DNA of 64,000 bases. Source: Salinisphaera sp. Lineage in GTDB: Bacteria > Pseudomonadota > Gammaproteobacteria > Nevskiales > Salinisphaeraceae. The translations under genes were made by a program, and so were the position numbers. Shown in pieces: positions 6,686 through 16,615 of this stretch. Within the stretch, counting starts at the first letter, position 1. Every line of letters begins with the position of its first letter. The notes beneath the pieces were generated by a model. It was not told where the DNA came from. It did no database searches and saw only the letters and a program-made list of their open reading frames with translations. The stretch covers positions 1-64,000 of the forward strand of contig JAQIBT010000092.1 of NCBI GenBank assembly GCA_027858915.1, written 5' to 3'.

Positions 6686-9484
6686 TCAGCCAGTATTTCG
6701 CATACCTGCCGCAATCGCATTGAGTGAGCGCAACACTGGGTCAAGCCAGACACGGTCACTCGCCTCGCGATAGCGACGCAGCGCCGCTGTCTGGATATGG
6801 TTGAGCGGGTCCAGATACGGGCGCCGACGATCAAGCGACGTCTGCAACACGATGTCGTCGTCCAGCAACGCATTTTCGCCAGTAATGCTGAGAATACCCT
6901 TCACCGTCCGATCATATTCAGCTCGGATGGCGTCGAATATGTCGCCGTGGCCTTCGGCCAGTCGTGCATATTCGGCCGCAATCGGCATGTCTGCCTTCGC
7001 AAGCGTCATCTGGACGTTGTCGATGATGGTACGGAAATATGGCCATTCGCGATAAAGGCGCTGCAACGTCTCGGTGTCCACGCCGGTCTCGGTGAGTGCG
7101 GTGCCGAGACCCAGCCAGCCTGGCAGGGTGTGCCGCGACTGCGCCCAGGCAAAGCCCCAGGAAATCGCCCGTATCGACGATTTGTCGAATTTGGCCGAGG
7201 ATGGCCGCGAACCGGGCCGCGAACCAATATTGAGCGCACCGATCTCGGCGGTTGGCGTAGCCGCCTGGAAATAATCGAAGAAGCCTTCGGTGTCTTCGGT
7301 CAGGTTGCGATAAAAATGCTCGCCGGCGTCAGCCAGTTTTCCGGCGACGTCGGAATAGTCCGCGTCACTGGCGCGAGTGCCGCTAGCCTTGAGCGTGCCG
7401 GTCACGCCCAGCGTCAGCTCGTGCACCGCGGTTTCCGGATTGCTGTACTTGGCGAAGATCATCTCGCCCTGCTCGGTGAACTTGATATGCGAGCGCACCG
7501 TCCCCGCCGGCTGCGACATGATTGCCTGATGCGTCGGGCCACCACCGCGACCGACCGTGCCGCCGCGTCCGTGAAACAGCACGCAATCCACCCCGTGACG
7601 TTCGCACAGCGCGACTGCTTCCTGCTGGGCACGGTAGAGCTGCCAGCGCGAGGTCATGATGCCGCCGTCCTTGCAGGAATCGGAATAGCCAAGCATAACT
7701 TCCTGACGCAGCGTATCATCGGACTGGCTGGCCTCGATGAAGGCACGGTAGTGACGGTTCTCCAACAGTTTGTCGAGCACCGGCTCGATATGCTCCAGAT
7801 CGGCCACGGTTTCAAACAACGGCGCGATCGACAGCGGCGGCGCCTTTTCGGCCGCCGGATCGTAGACCCCGGTCATACGCATCAGCCAAACCAGGGCCAG
7901 CACGTCGGACGCGCTGTGCGTCATCGAGATGACATAGCTGCCAAAGGCTTCGTTGCCCAGCGTTCGTGTGAACTCGCGCACGACCGCCAGGCTTTCCAGC
8001 GTGTCCTGCACATCAGAAGTGACGTCCATACGGCCGATGCCGGGCATGTCGTCGCGAGCCAATTCGCGGTCGAGGACCATCACGCGCTGGTCCTCGTCCA
8101 TCGACTCATAGTCGCTCTCGATACCCAGGGCAGCCATCACTTCCTGCACACACTGGGTGTGGCGCGTCGATTCCTCGCGCAGATCCAGTCGCGCCAGATG
8201 GAAACCAAAGGTCTGTACCAGGTGATAGAAGTCCTTGATGTGATCGTTGGCGATCGCTTCATCGCCGTGTCCGATCAGCGACTCACGCATGGTCTGGATG
8301 TCTTTCAGCAGCTGAGTCGATGACTGATAGGCAATCGGCGGCCGTTCGCTGTGTTCGGCGCGCAGACGCAGTTCGGTCTGAATCTGGTCGACCATGGCCG
8401 ACAACCGGCGGCGGATCAGATACAGCTTGCGGCGATACGGCTCGGCGGCGTAGCGCTCGGGCCGCATGCCGGTATGCGAGGCAATAAGCTGTTCGTCCTC
8501 TTCCAGCGACTTCAGAAACGCCTCGCTGGGCTGGCACCAGCGCGCCGAGAACGACAGCCGGCTCGACAGGTCATCGACCCGCCGCAAATACTCGTTGAGC
8601 ACCTCGCGTGACTGCAGGCGCAGGGCATAACGAGTCTCGCGCGCGGTGACGTAGGGATTGCCGTCGCGATCACCGCCGATCCAGGAACCAAAGCTGAGCA
8701 CATTCGGTGCGTCGACAGTTTTTCCGTAGGCCTTGCTGATCGCGTCTTCCAGATTCCGATAGATCAGCGGCACGCTGGAAAACAGCGAGGCACGGAAGTA
8801 GTACAGACCGTTGCGGATCTCGTCCTCGACCGTCGGCCGGCTGCCGCGCAGTTCTTCGGTCTTCCACAGCACCTGGATATTCTGGCGGATGTGCTCTTCG
8901 ATCTCGGTGCGCTGATGTTCGTCCAGATGGCCGAAAGTCAGTTCGTGAAACCATTCGAAGATACGCCGCAGCGAATCGAGCACGGCACGCGGCTTGGCTT
9001 CGGTGGGATGCGCGGTGAAGACCGGAATGAACGACAGCTTCTCAAGCCGCGCCATTGCATCGTCCAGGCTGACGCCGTCGGCAGCCATATCGGCGAGCGT
9101 GCGGTTGAACGAACCCACCCATTGCGCATCGCCTTCTGCCACCAGTCGCCGGCGCGTGCGATGAGCATGCAGTTCTTCCAGCAGATTGGCCAGATTGAAA
9201 TAGATAGCGAAGGCGCGCGTTACCTCGGTCATGGTTTCGGCCGGCAGCTCCTGAATCAGGGCCAGCAGGCGGGCACGTTCGTCGGGGTCGTCCTTCTCGC
9301 GCAGCGCGATGAAGCCCTGACGCAGTGTCTCGACGGTGTCGAAGACTTCGGCGCGCGCTTGTGAACGCAGGACGTCACCCAGCAATGCACCGGCACGACG
9401 TACCTGGGCCCGGAGTTCGCGGTCGGCCTCGGCCAGATCGGTATTGCCGATTGCCGGATGTTTTTCGTTAATCGCAGGATTCAT
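6686..9484 (-). CDS. ppc: Phosphoenolpyruvate carboxylase
   Basis: A 932-residue enzyme, within the usual 870-970. It carboxylates phosphoenolpyruvate to oxaloacetate, refilling the TCA cycle. Seen motifs: the catalytic His stretch VFTAHPTEAKPR, GGDRDGNPYVT, the Lys-bearing GYSDSCKDGG, the Gly loop FHGRGGTVGRGGGP, and the conserved C-terminal NTG. These cover the whole enzyme without gaps. The start MNPAINEKHPA at 9484 is the only reasonable one. The gene is monocistronic, with a strong terminator at 6613-6640. Long antisense frames, including one of 508 codons, run across it and are GC-bias artefacts. Confidence 0.97.
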   Translation of the reverse strand: MNPAINEKHPAIGNTDLAEADRELRAQVRRAGALLGDVLRSQARAEVFDTVETLRQGFIALREKDDPDERARLLALIQELPAETMTEVTRAFAIYFNLANLLEELHAHRTRRRLVAEGDAQWVGSFNRTLADMAADGVSLDDAMARLEKLSFIPVFTAHPTEAKPRAVLDSLRRIFEWFHELTFGHLDEHQRTEIEEHIRQNIQVLWKTEELRGSRPTVEDEIRNGLYYFRASLFSSVPLIYRNLEDAISKAYGKTVDAPNVLSFGSWIGGDRDGNPYVTARETRYALRLQSREVLNEYLRRVDDLSSRLSFSARWCQPSEAFLKSLEEDEQLIASHTGMRPERYAAEPYRRKLYLIRRRLSAMVDQIQTELRLRAEHSERPPIAYQSSTQLLKDIQTMRESLIGHGDEAIANDHIKDFYHLVQTFGFHLARLDLREESTRHTQCVQEVMAALGIESDYESMDEDQRVMVLDRELARDDMPGIGRMDVTSDVQDTLESLAVVREFTRTLGNEAFGSYVISMTHSASDVLALVWLMRMTGVYDPAAEKAPPLSIAPLFETVADLEHIEPVLDKLLENRHYRAFIEASQSDDTLRQEVMLGYSDSCKDGGIMTSRWQLYRAQQEAVALCERHGVDCVLFHGRGGTVGRGGGPTHQAIMSQPAGTVRSHIKFTEQGEMIFAKYSNPETAVHELTLGVTGTLKASGTRASDADYSDVAGKLADAGEHFYRNLTEDTEGFFDYFQAATPTAEIGALNIGSRPGSRPSSAKFDKSSIRAISWGFAWAQSRHTLPGWLGLGTALTETGVDTETLQRLYREWPYFRTIIDNVQMTLAKADMPIAAEYARLAEGHGDIFDAIRAEYDRTVKGILSITGENALLDDDIVLQTSLDRRRPYLDPLNHIQTAALRRYREASDRVWLDPVLRSLNAIAAGMRNTG

Positions 9485-9713
9485 GTGCTTCGACTCACCC
9501 TCTCATGAACGTGACAACTAGAGGATAGCAGCGTTTACCTCGATCTTTCTCCATGGGGCCTGTTGCCATTGCATACGACGCCGCGCCGGGGCATAGCGAC
9601 AGTTCCTGGATCAGCGCGCTGTCCCGCTCGCGCTGATGTAGCATAGTGGCCGCCGTCAGCGCACGTTGATAAATCCGCTGCCTGCGCGGTTTTCTGGTTC
9701 GATCACAGGCGCG

Positions 9714-10304
9714 ATGGACATGCCCAAACCGATGAATTTCTGCCCGAACTGCGGCGCGCCGGTCGAATTTCGTGTGCCCGACGGTGATGATCGCAAGCGG
9801 AATATCTGCACCGCAACGGGCGAGATCTTCTACGACAACCCACGTAACGTCGTCGGTTGTATTGTCGAGCACGACCAACGCATTCTCATGTGCCGACGCG
9901 CGATCGAGCCGCGCCTGGGCTTCTGGACGCTGCCCGCCGGGTTCCTCGAACTGGGCGAAACGATGGCCGACGGGGGCGCCCGCGAAACCCGTGAGGAAGC
10001 CGGCGCCGAAGTCGTTGATAGCCAGTTGTTCAGCATGCTCGATGTGACCCATATCGGGCAGGTGCATATCTTCTTTCGCGCCGGACTGGCCGGACAGACA
10101 TACAGTGCGGGCCCGGAAAGCGAAGAAGTCTGCTTCATGCGCGAGGATGAGATCGAATGGGAACAGCTGGCTTTCCCCACCATCCATCGTACGTTGGAGC
10201 GTTATTTCGCCGATCGCGCGGCTGGCCGTTTCGACCTGCATCTGGAAACGCTGGGGGCGGCCGACTGGAACGCCATGCATCTGGCGGGTACGCCTAAATA
10301 CTAG
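9714..10304 (+). CDS. NUDIX hydrolase with N-terminal zinc-ribbon remnant
   Basis: A protein of about 196 residues. The Nudix box GX5EX7REUXEEXGU is complete (GFLELGETMADGGARETREE, then AGAEV), so it should hydrolyse a nucleoside diphosphate-linked substrate using divalent metal. An N-terminal zinc-ribbon-like segment begins NFCPNCG, but the partner CxxC is degraded to NICTATGE. Family members with both Cys pairs resemble NudC or ADP-ribose hydrolases. The start is unsure: ATG 9714, 9720 and 9732 are all in frame and none has a strong ribosome-binding site. It is transcribed divergently from ppc. Confidence 0.85.
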   Translation: MDMPKPMNFCPNCGAPVEFRVPDGDDRKRNICTATGEIFYDNPRNVVGCIVEHDQRILMCRRAIEPRLGFWTLPAGFLELGETMADGGARETREEAGAEVVDSQLFSMLDVTHIGQVHIFFRAGLAGQTYSAGPESEEVCFMREDEIEWEQLAFPTIHRTLERYFADRAAGRFDLHLETLGAADWNAMHLAGTPKY

Positions 10305-10396
10305 ATATTGACGATAAACGCTGTGAGCAGCGGCCACGCCAGGTGCTCTGCTGCTAAACTCCGCGCCATTGAAATCTGCCAGATACGAGGTAGGCG

Positions 10397-10720
10397 ATGA
10401 CCTTCGTAGTTATCGAGAACTGCATCAAGTGCAAGTACACCGACTGTGTCGAAGTCTGTCCGGTGGACTGCTTCCATGAAGGCCCGAATTTTCTGGCCAT
10501 CGATCCGGAGGAATGCATCGACTGCACGCTCTGCGAGCCCGAGTGCCCGGTCGAGGCGATTCTTTCGGAGGATGATCTACCCGAGGATCAAGCCGATTTC
10601 CTGGCCTTGAATGCCGAGCTGGCTGCCCAGTGGCCGGTGATCACCGAGATCAAGAAAGCGCCGGAAGACGCCGACGAGTGGGCGGATAAACCCAACAAGC
10701 GCAAGCTGCTGGAGCGCTGA
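10397..10720 (+). CDS. fdxA: Ferredoxin FdxA (7Fe-8S type)
   Basis: A 107-residue ferredoxin. The N-terminal cluster motif [19 protein letters not shown] and the second motif [18 protein letters not shown] give the Cys pattern of 3Fe-4S plus 4Fe-4S FdxA proteins, followed by the family's acidic C-terminal extension ([15 protein letters not shown]). It is a low-potential electron carrier in the cytoplasm. A GAGGTAG ribosome-binding site lies just before ATG 10397. Its stop codon abuts the stop of the convergent xerD gene with no intervening base. Confidence 0.95.
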   Translation: MTFVVIENCIKCKYTDCVEVCPVDCFHEGPNFLAIDPEECIDCTLCEPECPVEAILSEDDLPEDQADFLALNAELAAQWPVITEIKKAPEDADEWADKPNKRKLLER

Positions 10721-11632
10721 TCACCCGCGCGGATGATGCTCGGCGTGCAGCGCCATCAGGCGCGCGCGGGCCACATGGGTATAGATCTGCGTGGTCGACA
10801 GATCGGAATGGCCAAGCAGCATCTGCACCGCGCGCAGATCCGCGCCGTGATTGAGCAGATGCGTGGCAAAGGCATGGCGCAGTGCATGCGGTGATATCTG
10901 GGCGTTGATTCCTGCCTGAGCTGCGTAGTGGCGTATCCGATGCCAGACATTCTGGCGGGTCATGCCGCCGCCGCGCGCAGTCACGAACAGCGCATCAGTC
11001 ACGGCCGCACCGAGTAACGCGCCCCGAGCATGCAACAGATAACGCTCGATCCAGTCGACCGCGCACTCTCCCAGCGGCACCAGCCGCTCCTTGCCGCCCT
11101 TGCCGGTCACCCGGATCACACCCTGGCGCATATTGATTTGCGCGCGCGTAGCCGACACCAGCTCCGAGACGCGCAGACCAGCCGCATACATCAGCTCGAA
11201 CATCGCACGGTCCCGCAGGCCCAGGTCAGTCTCGACCAGCGGCGCGCCGATCAGTGCCTCGACGGCAGCCTCGCTCAAGGTCTTGGGCAACCGCTGTCCC
11301 TGCGCGGGCATGTCGATCAGCGCAGTCGGGTCTTCATGGATCTGATTGGCGCGCAGCTGATAGCGATAGAACTGGCGCAGGCTGGACAGCGCGCGGGCGG
11401 CGCTGCGCGGACTGGATCCCGGCGTATTGCGTGCTGCAAGATAAGTCTGGATGTCGAAACGCGTAACGGCCAGCAGTGTCATGCGAGGGGCCAGCGAGAC
11501 GGCAAAACGCGCCAGGTCGTTGCGGTAGGCGGCCAGGGTGGCGTCCGACAGTCCGCGCTCGGCCCACAACCCGTCCAGAAATCGCTCGATCTGTTCGGCG
11601 ATTGCCGGTGCCAATGTATCGATCAGTGCCAT
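10721..11632 (-). CDS. xerD: Site-specific tyrosine recombinase XerD
   Basis: A 303-residue protein from ATG 11632 (the frame extends to 11668, but 303 matches the usual XerD length near 300). The N-terminal SAM-like core-binding domain includes the GLSDATLAAYRNDL segment. The C-terminal catalytic domain shows the Arg of AAGLRVSELVS, HALRHAFATHLL (HxxR), LGHSDLSTTQIYTH with the second His, and the nucleophile Tyr. XerC/XerD resolve chromosome dimers at dif with FtsK. With XerC not in the window, the XerD call rests on sequence feel (LLGHSDLSTTQIYTHV) and could be XerC. Convergent with fdxA, divergent from zapE. Confidence 0.88.
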   Translation of the reverse strand: MALIDTLAPAIAEQIERFLDGLWAERGLSDATLAAYRNDLARFAVSLAPRMTLLAVTRFDIQTYLAARNTPGSSPRSAARALSSLRQFYRYQLRANQIHEDPTALIDMPAQGQRLPKTLSEAAVEALIGAPLVETDLGLRDRAMFELMYAAGLRVSELVSATRAQINMRQGVIRVTGKGGKERLVPLGECAVDWIERYLLHARGALLGAAVTDALFVTARGGGMTRQNVWHRIRHYAAQAGINAQISPHALRHAFATHLLNHGADLRAVQMLLGHSDLSTTQIYTHVARARLMALHAEHHPRG

Positions 11633-11679
11633 CCAGCCAGCGTATAATGAAGTTCCCGTTCTGCCCACCTTGACAGTCG

Positions 11680-12780
11680 ATGCCCGACGGTACCCCCAGC
11701 CATCCCAGCCCGCGCGAGCGCTTCGAGATCGATCTCGAGCAAGACGATTTTCTGCGCGACCCGGCGCAGGAACAAGCGGTTGACGCGCTGCAGTCGATCT
11801 ACGAGCGCCTGCTGGACAACCCTACCGTGTCGACCGGCCTGTTTGGCCGCAAGAAGAAACGCAAGCTCGTTCAGGGATTGTATCTCTGGGGCGGCGTCGG
11901 CCGCGGCAAGACCTATCTCATGGACTGTTTTTTCGACGCGCTGCCGTTCGAGCAAAAGACGCGTCTGCATTTTCATCGCTTTATGCAGAAGGTCCATGAA
12001 GCGCGCAAGCGCTACACCCATCAGACCGATCCGCTGAAGAAGATTGCCGCCGAATGGGCCGACGATCGCGTGCTCTGCTTCGACGAGTTTTTCGTCTCGG
12101 ATATTGCTGATGCGATGATTCTCTCGCGCTTGACCGAAGAGTTGTTCAAGCGCGGCGTCACGCTGGTCGCGACCTCCAACGTGGCCCCGGACGATCTCTA
12201 CAGGGACGGCCTCAAGCGCGATCGTTTCCTGCCCGCCATCGAGCGGATCAAAGAAAGCTGTCAGGTCATGCATCTGGCCGACGGCACCGACTTTCGCCTC
12301 GATCATATCGAGGAAGCCGAAACCTATCAGACGCCGGCCGGCGAAACGGCAGACCAACGCCTGGTGCATTATTTCGAACGCCTGGCGACCGGTCGCGATA
12401 CCAACGCCGGCAACGTCAAAGTACTGGGTCGCAAGATCTCGACGCGACGGCGCGCGGATTCTGCCGTCTGGTTCGATTTCGACGCACTTTGTCGCTCCAA
12501 CCGCTCGGCCAACGATTACATCGAACTGGCGCGCGAATTCTCTACCGTGATGATTTCAAACGTCCCGATATTTCGCGAAGCAGACAGTAATGCCGCACGT
12601 CGATTCATCAACGCCGTAGACGAGTTCTACGACCGCCGCGTCAACCTGTTCGTCAGTGCAGCGGCGCGCCCGGATGATCTCTACACCGGTTCCCGTCTGG
12701 CGTTCGAATTCGAGCGCACGGCCAGCCGACTACACGAGATGAGCACCGCCGAATACATCGGCTTGCCACATCGGCTCTGA
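11680..12780 (+). CDS. zapE: Cell division ATPase ZapE (AFG1-like)
   Basis: A 366-residue P-loop ATPase. Walker A is GGVGRGKT and Walker B is CFDEFFVSD, followed by the sensor-like LVATSNVAPDDLY, the AFG1 family signature. ZapE associates with the Z-ring and is needed for division at low oxygen or high temperature in E. coli. Length agrees with family members (about 370). It is divergent from xerD with 47 bases between starts, so both promoters would overlap. It ends 12 bases before the convergent MaoC gene. Confidence 0.93.
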   Translation: MPDGTPSHPSPRERFEIDLEQDDFLRDPAQEQAVDALQSIYERLLDNPTVSTGLFGRKKKRKLVQGLYLWGGVGRGKTYLMDCFFDALPFEQKTRLHFHRFMQKVHEARKRYTHQTDPLKKIAAEWADDRVLCFDEFFVSDIADAMILSRLTEELFKRGVTLVATSNVAPDDLYRDGLKRDRFLPAIERIKESCQVMHLADGTDFRLDHIEEAETYQTPAGETADQRLVHYFERLATGRDTNAGNVKVLGRKISTRRRADSAVWFDFDALCRSNRSANDYIELAREFSTVMISNVPIFREADSNAARRFINAVDEFYDRRVNLFVSAAARPDDLYTGSRLAFEFERTASRLHEMSTAEYIGLPHRL

Positions 12781-12792
12781 GCCACCCTGGTG

Positions 12793-13242
12793 TCAGGGCG
12801 TGTTGCCGGGCCGCTTCGCGATACGCACAGTGACGCGGGCGCAAAACACCTGGACGTCGTTCTGATTTCGAAGGCCCAATTCGAAAGCCACGGTTCCGGC
12901 CACACTCGATTCGTCAGCCTGAACACTGGCGACCTCGGCGGTCGCATACAACGCATCATCGGGATAGACCGGCCGACGCCAGCGCAGGTTCTCGATCCCT
13001 GTCACGCCACAATGCGCTAGCGGCTGGCCGCCGCCTGTCAGCAACAATTGCAGCGCCATGGCCGCCGTGTGCCAACCGGAAGCTGCCAGCGAACCGAATA
13101 TCGTATCGCGCGCGCCTGCATCGCTCAGATGAAACGGCTGCGGATCGTAGCGGCGGGCGAAGTCGATGACCTGTTCTGCGCTCGCGCTCACCGGGCCTAG
13201 CGTAGGTGATTCACCGTTCTGGATTGTCTCGAAATAGATCAT
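12793..13242 (-). CDS. MaoC-like hydratase/dehydratase, second of a pair
   Basis: A 149-residue hot-dog fold protein. The start ATG 13242 overlaps the previous gene's stop (ATGA), and the longer frame to 13686 is discarded because it would run antiparallel in register with the upstream MaoC gene. FARRYDPQPFHLSD carries the (R)-specific hydratase Asp-His pair (YDPQPFH), followed by FGSLAASGWHTAAM. Such enzymes hydrate trans-2-enoyl-CoA or act on related acyl thioesters. With its partner at 13239-13670 it likely forms a heterodimer or a two-domain equivalent. An acyl-CoA ligase lies divergently upstream. Confidence 0.88.
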   Translation of the reverse strand: MIYFETIQNGESPTLGPVSASAEQVIDFARRYDPQPFHLSDAGARDTIFGSLAASGWHTAAMALQLLLTGGGQPLAHCGVTGIENLRWRRPVYPDDALYATAEVASVQADESSVAGTVAFELGLRNQNDVQVFCARVTVRIAKRPGNTP

Positions 13243-13670
13243 GCACTGGCCTGTCTTCGCCGAAACAGCGCGTTGGCCACCAGGCGTGCGACGACTACGC
13301 CGTCCTGATTGACCACTTCTGCCCGGTGTTTGATCAGCCCCAGATCTTTGCGACTCTCCAGCGGACGTGCGTGCAGCAGCTCCATGCGTACCGATAATAC
13401 ATCGCCGGCAGCCACCGGATGCGGCCATGTGATGGAATCCATGCCCGGCGATCCCATCGACGCCGAGCGGACAAGCAGATGATCCACCAGCAATCGCATG
13501 AAGATGCCGCACACCAGCATCTGCGGCGCCATCGCCTGAGACGCCTCGTCCGCAGCCATCGATGTCGCCGCACCGAAACGCTGCGAGAACATCGCGATCT
13601 CGTCGGCCTCGACGCGATAGGCACCAAAGGTTTCGACCTCGCCTGGTGAAAAATCTTCCCAGTAACGCAC
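13239..13670 (-). CDS. MaoC-like dehydratase family protein, first of a pair
   Basis: A 143-residue MaoC/NodN-like protein starting at GTG 13670, chosen because GGGAG lies a few bases upstream and the protein then begins with the typical MaoC opening YWEDFSPGEVETFG. The catalytic Asp/His of active hydratases is not obvious (FSQRFGAATSM replaces the YDPQPFH of its neighbour). It may therefore be the non-catalytic half of a hot-dog heterodimer, as in some two-subunit hydratases. It is coupled to the following MaoC gene by ATGA. The substrate is unknown. Confidence 0.82.
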   Translation of the reverse strand: MRYWEDFSPGEVETFGAYRVEADEIAMFSQRFGAATSMAADEASQAMAPQMLVCGIFMRLLVDHLLVRSASMGSPGMDSITWPHPVAAGDVLSVRMELLHARPLESRKDLGLIKHRAEVVNQDGVVVARLVANALFRRRQASA

Positions 13671-13877
13671 GCTGAACTCCCGACAAACCACTTGCGATGT
13701 CGATTTATGCCTGATTACTACGCTGACGGCCAGCCTCAGCAATACCGGCCGGACGGCGGGCTGCATCGAGCATCATGCGAAAGATGCGTGGACGGCGACC
13801 GTCGGGCAATGCAATTCTGTGTCCAGACCATCGACTACTGATCTGGATCGTGTCTGCCACGGTCACCGGAGGCATTT

Positions 13878-15488
13878 ATGCAATCGACGATGATGCACCG
13901 CCCGCTCCTGCTCGACGAGATCATGGAGCGTGCGGCCACCGAGTTTGCCGATATCGAAGTGGTCAGCCAGCTGGCCGACAAATCGCTGCATCGCTATACC
14001 TACGGCGAGATGGTGGCGCGCGCCAAGCGGCTGGCGCAGGCGTTGCTCGATGCCCGCGTCGGCCATGGTGATCGGGTGGCGACGTTGTGCTGGAACCACT
14101 ATGTCCACCTGGAGGCCTATTTCGGTATTCCGGCCATGGGCGGTGTCTGTCATATGGTCAATATCCGGCTGGCCGCCGACGATATTGCCTGGATCATCAA
14201 CCACGCCGAGGACCGGATACTCATCGTCGACGACGTGTTGCTGCCGCTCTACGACCAGTTCAAGGACCAAATCGATGTCGAGAAAGTGCTTGTGGTGTCG
14301 TTGACCGACCAGCCGGTACCCGATGGCCTGGAACGCTTTGAAGACTTTCTGGCCACGGCCGGCGACGGGTTCATTTATCCCGACAAGGACGAAAACGCGG
14401 CCTGTGGCATGTGCTACACCTCTGGCACCACCGGCCGGCCCAAGGGCGTGGTCTACTCGCACCGATCGACTGTGCTGCACGCCATTACCGCGGCGCTGCC
14501 GGATATGCTGGATCTGTCGTATAACGACACGGTTCTGCCCGTGGTACCGATGTTCCATGTCAATGCCTGGGGGCTGCCGTATGTGGCGACTCTGATCGGA
14601 GCGAAACAGGTCTTTCCCGGCCCGCATCTCGATGCCGAAAGCCTGCTCGACCTGTACACCGCTGAAAACGTGAATGTTTCAGCCGGCGTTCCGACCATCT
14701 GGATGGGCATTCTCGAAGCGCTGGATACCCAGCCGGACCGATGGGCCCTGCATCCGTCGCTGCGCATGACCGTAGGCGGCTCGGCCGCGCCGGAATCGAT
14801 GCTCCGACGCTTCGACGGCCACGGCATCGAATTGATCCAGGCCTGGGGCATGACCGAAACCTCGCCGCTGGGCACAGCGGCACGGCTCAAGCCGTCGGTG
14901 CAGAAACTCTCGGAAGACGAGCGCTACGCGCGACGCGCCACGGTCGGCAGCACGGCACCGCTGGTGCAGATCCGCATCATGGGCGACGATGGCCTGCCAC
15001 AGCCGCGCGACGGCCACTCCATGGGCGAGTTGCAGATCCGCGGCCACTGGATCGCCGGCGATTATTATCGTCTCGAAACGAGCGACGACAAGTTCACCGC
15101 TGACGGATGGCTGCGTACCGGCGATATCGCGACCGTCGATGCTGATGGCTATGTCACGATCACCGACCGTACCAAGGATGTGATCAAATCGGGCGGTGAA
15201 TGGATCTCGTCGGTGGCGCTCGAGAACACGCTCATGGGCCACGAGGATGTCGCCGAGGCCGCCGTGGTTGCGCGGCCGGATGACAAATGGGGCGAAAGAC
15301 CCCTGGCCGCCGTGGTGGTCCACGATGGCGCGCAGTTGGAGGCCGACACGCTACGCGCCTATCTGCTGGAGCGCATGCCCAAATGGCAGGTCCCCGACGA
15401 CTATGTGTTCATCGACGCGATTCCACGCACCTCAACCGGCAAGTTCAGCAAGCTTGATCTGCGTCGGTTGTTGCTGGAAACCGACTGA
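13878..15488 (+). CDS. Fatty-acyl-CoA synthetase (AlkK-like, AMP-forming)
   Basis: A 536-residue ANL-superfamily ligase. Visible motifs: the P-loop-like [17 protein letters not shown] (A3), [26 protein letters not shown] (A5), [16 protein letters not shown] (A7), and the C-terminal catalytic Lys stretch [13 protein letters not shown] (A10). It adenylates a fatty acid and transfers it to CoA. Overall it resembles AlkK medium/long-chain acyl-CoA ligases. A perfect GGAGG sits eight or so bases before ATG 13878. It is divergent from the MaoC pair, so together they could serve fatty-acid breakdown. Confidence 0.93.
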   Translation: MQSTMMHRPLLLDEIMERAATEFADIEVVSQLADKSLHRYTYGEMVARAKRLAQALLDARVGHGDRVATLCWNHYVHLEAYFGIPAMGGVCHMVNIRLAADDIAWIINHAEDRILIVDDVLLPLYDQFKDQIDVEKVLVVSLTDQPVPDGLERFEDFLATAGDGFIYPDKDENAACGMCYTSGTTGRPKGVVYSHRSTVLHAITAALPDMLDLSYNDTVLPVVPMFHVNAWGLPYVATLIGAKQVFPGPHLDAESLLDLYTAENVNVSAGVPTIWMGILEALDTQPDRWALHPSLRMTVGGSAAPESMLRRFDGHGIELIQAWGMTETSPLGTAARLKPSVQKLSEDERYARRATVGSTAPLVQIRIMGDDGLPQPRDGHSMGELQIRGHWIAGDYYRLETSDDKFTADGWLRTGDIATVDADGYVTITDRTKDVIKSGGEWISSVALENTLMGHEDVAEAAVVARPDDKWGERPLAAVVVHDGAQLEADTLRAYLLERMPKWQVPDDYVFIDAIPRTSTGKFSKLDLRRLLLETD

Positions 15489-15637
15489 GCCTCCCATGAG
15501 ATGGCGGATACGAGGTAATCACATAGAATAAGAGTCGTTCAGCTCTGGTGTCGCGCATCGGGCGATCATCACGCCTCGCCGACGCGCATAGCGCTCGAAA
15601 ACGCGTTCGTGACCATTTCACATACAGCAAGAATCCG

Positions 15638-16615
15638 GTGCCGCGACTTACGACCCTATTTGCCTCGCTCCTGATCGCCGCTCTGATCTACCTCACCCTG
15701 GTAGCAGGCATCGACGGCGATCACACCCTGGCGGCCATGAAGCAGCTCGACCTGACCGGATGGACAGCGATTCTGGGCCTGTCGCTGTTCAACTATGCGC
15801 TCCGATTCGTGCGCTGGCACGTCTATATGCGTTGGCTGGGCCATCGTCTGCCAGTCATGCGGCACGCGCTGATATACATCGCCGGATTCGCGTTGACCAC
15901 GACGCCGGGAAAGGCCGGCGAAGGGGTGCGCGCTATCTATCTGGCGCGCCTGGGTGTGTCCTATCCACATACGCTGGCGGCGATGTTTGCCGAACGGTTT
16001 CTCGACCTGCTGGCCATCACCTTGCTATCGATGCTGGTACTTATTGCCTTCTCGGATTACGTATTCTGGGTGGTCGTGCCAATCGTCGTGCTGGCGGCCA
16101 TGCTGCTGGCCATTCGTCGGCGCGGGCTCCTGGCCGCCGCGCAACGCCGCACAGCACAACCGACAAATTTCGTCGGCCGGATGGCACACGGCGCCGTAGC
16201 GGCCTGGGATCACGCCTTCGCCTTGACCGACTGGCGGCCTTTGTACGCCGGACTTGCCCTGGCCCTGCTCGCATGGGCGGCCGAAGGGCTGTCGGTGTTC
16301 CTCATTGCCCAGCGCCTGGGCCTGCCTTTGGCGGTGGAAACCGCGATCGGCATCTACGCCGTGGGAATGCTGGTCGGCGCGCTCTCCTTCCTGCCGGGCG
16401 GGCTCGGCAGCACCGAAGCCGCGATGACGCTGCTGCTCAAACTCTCAGGCATCGCTGCCAGCAGCGCCATCGGTGTGGTTCTGATCGCGCGTATCGCTAC
16501 GCTCTGGTTTGCCGTGGTGCTCGGTCTTTTTTGCCTGGCCGCGCTGCAACTTGAGTACTACCTGACGCGGCAAGCCACGACCGAAAACCAGCCAAGCCCC
16601 GACAGGAGTCCTTGA
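15638..16615 (+). CDS. LPG-synthase-TM/UPF0104 family membrane protein
   Basis: A polytopic membrane protein of about 325 residues starting at GTG 15638; the longer frame from 15548 adds a basic leader and is less likely. Family marks: NYALRFVRWHVYMRWLG, TTTPGKAGEGVRAIYL, a MFAERFLDL segment, and FLPGGLGSTEAAMTLLL near the end. These are the conserved parts of the lysylphosphatidylglycerol synthase membrane domain without the C-terminal transferase. Related proteins are suspected lipid or lipid-linked-sugar flippases. Its TGA overlaps the next start (TGATG), making it the first gene of the arabinose-like operon, so it may flip the polyprenyl-sugar product. That role is inference. Confidence 0.85.
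   Translation: MPRLTTLFASLLIAALIYLTLVAGIDGDHTLAAMKQLDLTGWTAILGLSLFNYALRFVRWHVYMRWLGHRLPVMRHALIYIAGFALTTTPGKAGEGVRAIYLARLGVSYPHTLAAMFAERFLDLLAITLLSMLVLIAFSDYVFWVVVPIVVLAAMLLAIRRRGLLAAAQRRTAQPTNFVGRMAHGAVAAWDHAFALTDWRPLYAGLALALLAWAAEGLSVFLIAQRLGLPLAVETAIGIYAVGMLVGALSFLPGGLGSTEAAMTLLLKLSGIAASSAIGVVLIARIATLWFAVVLGLFCLAALQLEYYLTRQATTENQPSPDRSP

Noticed and set aside
6797-8323. 508-codon plus-strand ORF antisense to ppc
   Set aside because: No family motifs; ppc on the other strand is complete and unambiguous. Long antisense frames are expected in GC-rich codon bias.
12793-13686. 297-codon version of the MaoC gene
   Set aside because: The N-terminal half has no MaoC features and overlaps the upstream MaoC gene; ATGA coupling supports ATG 13242.
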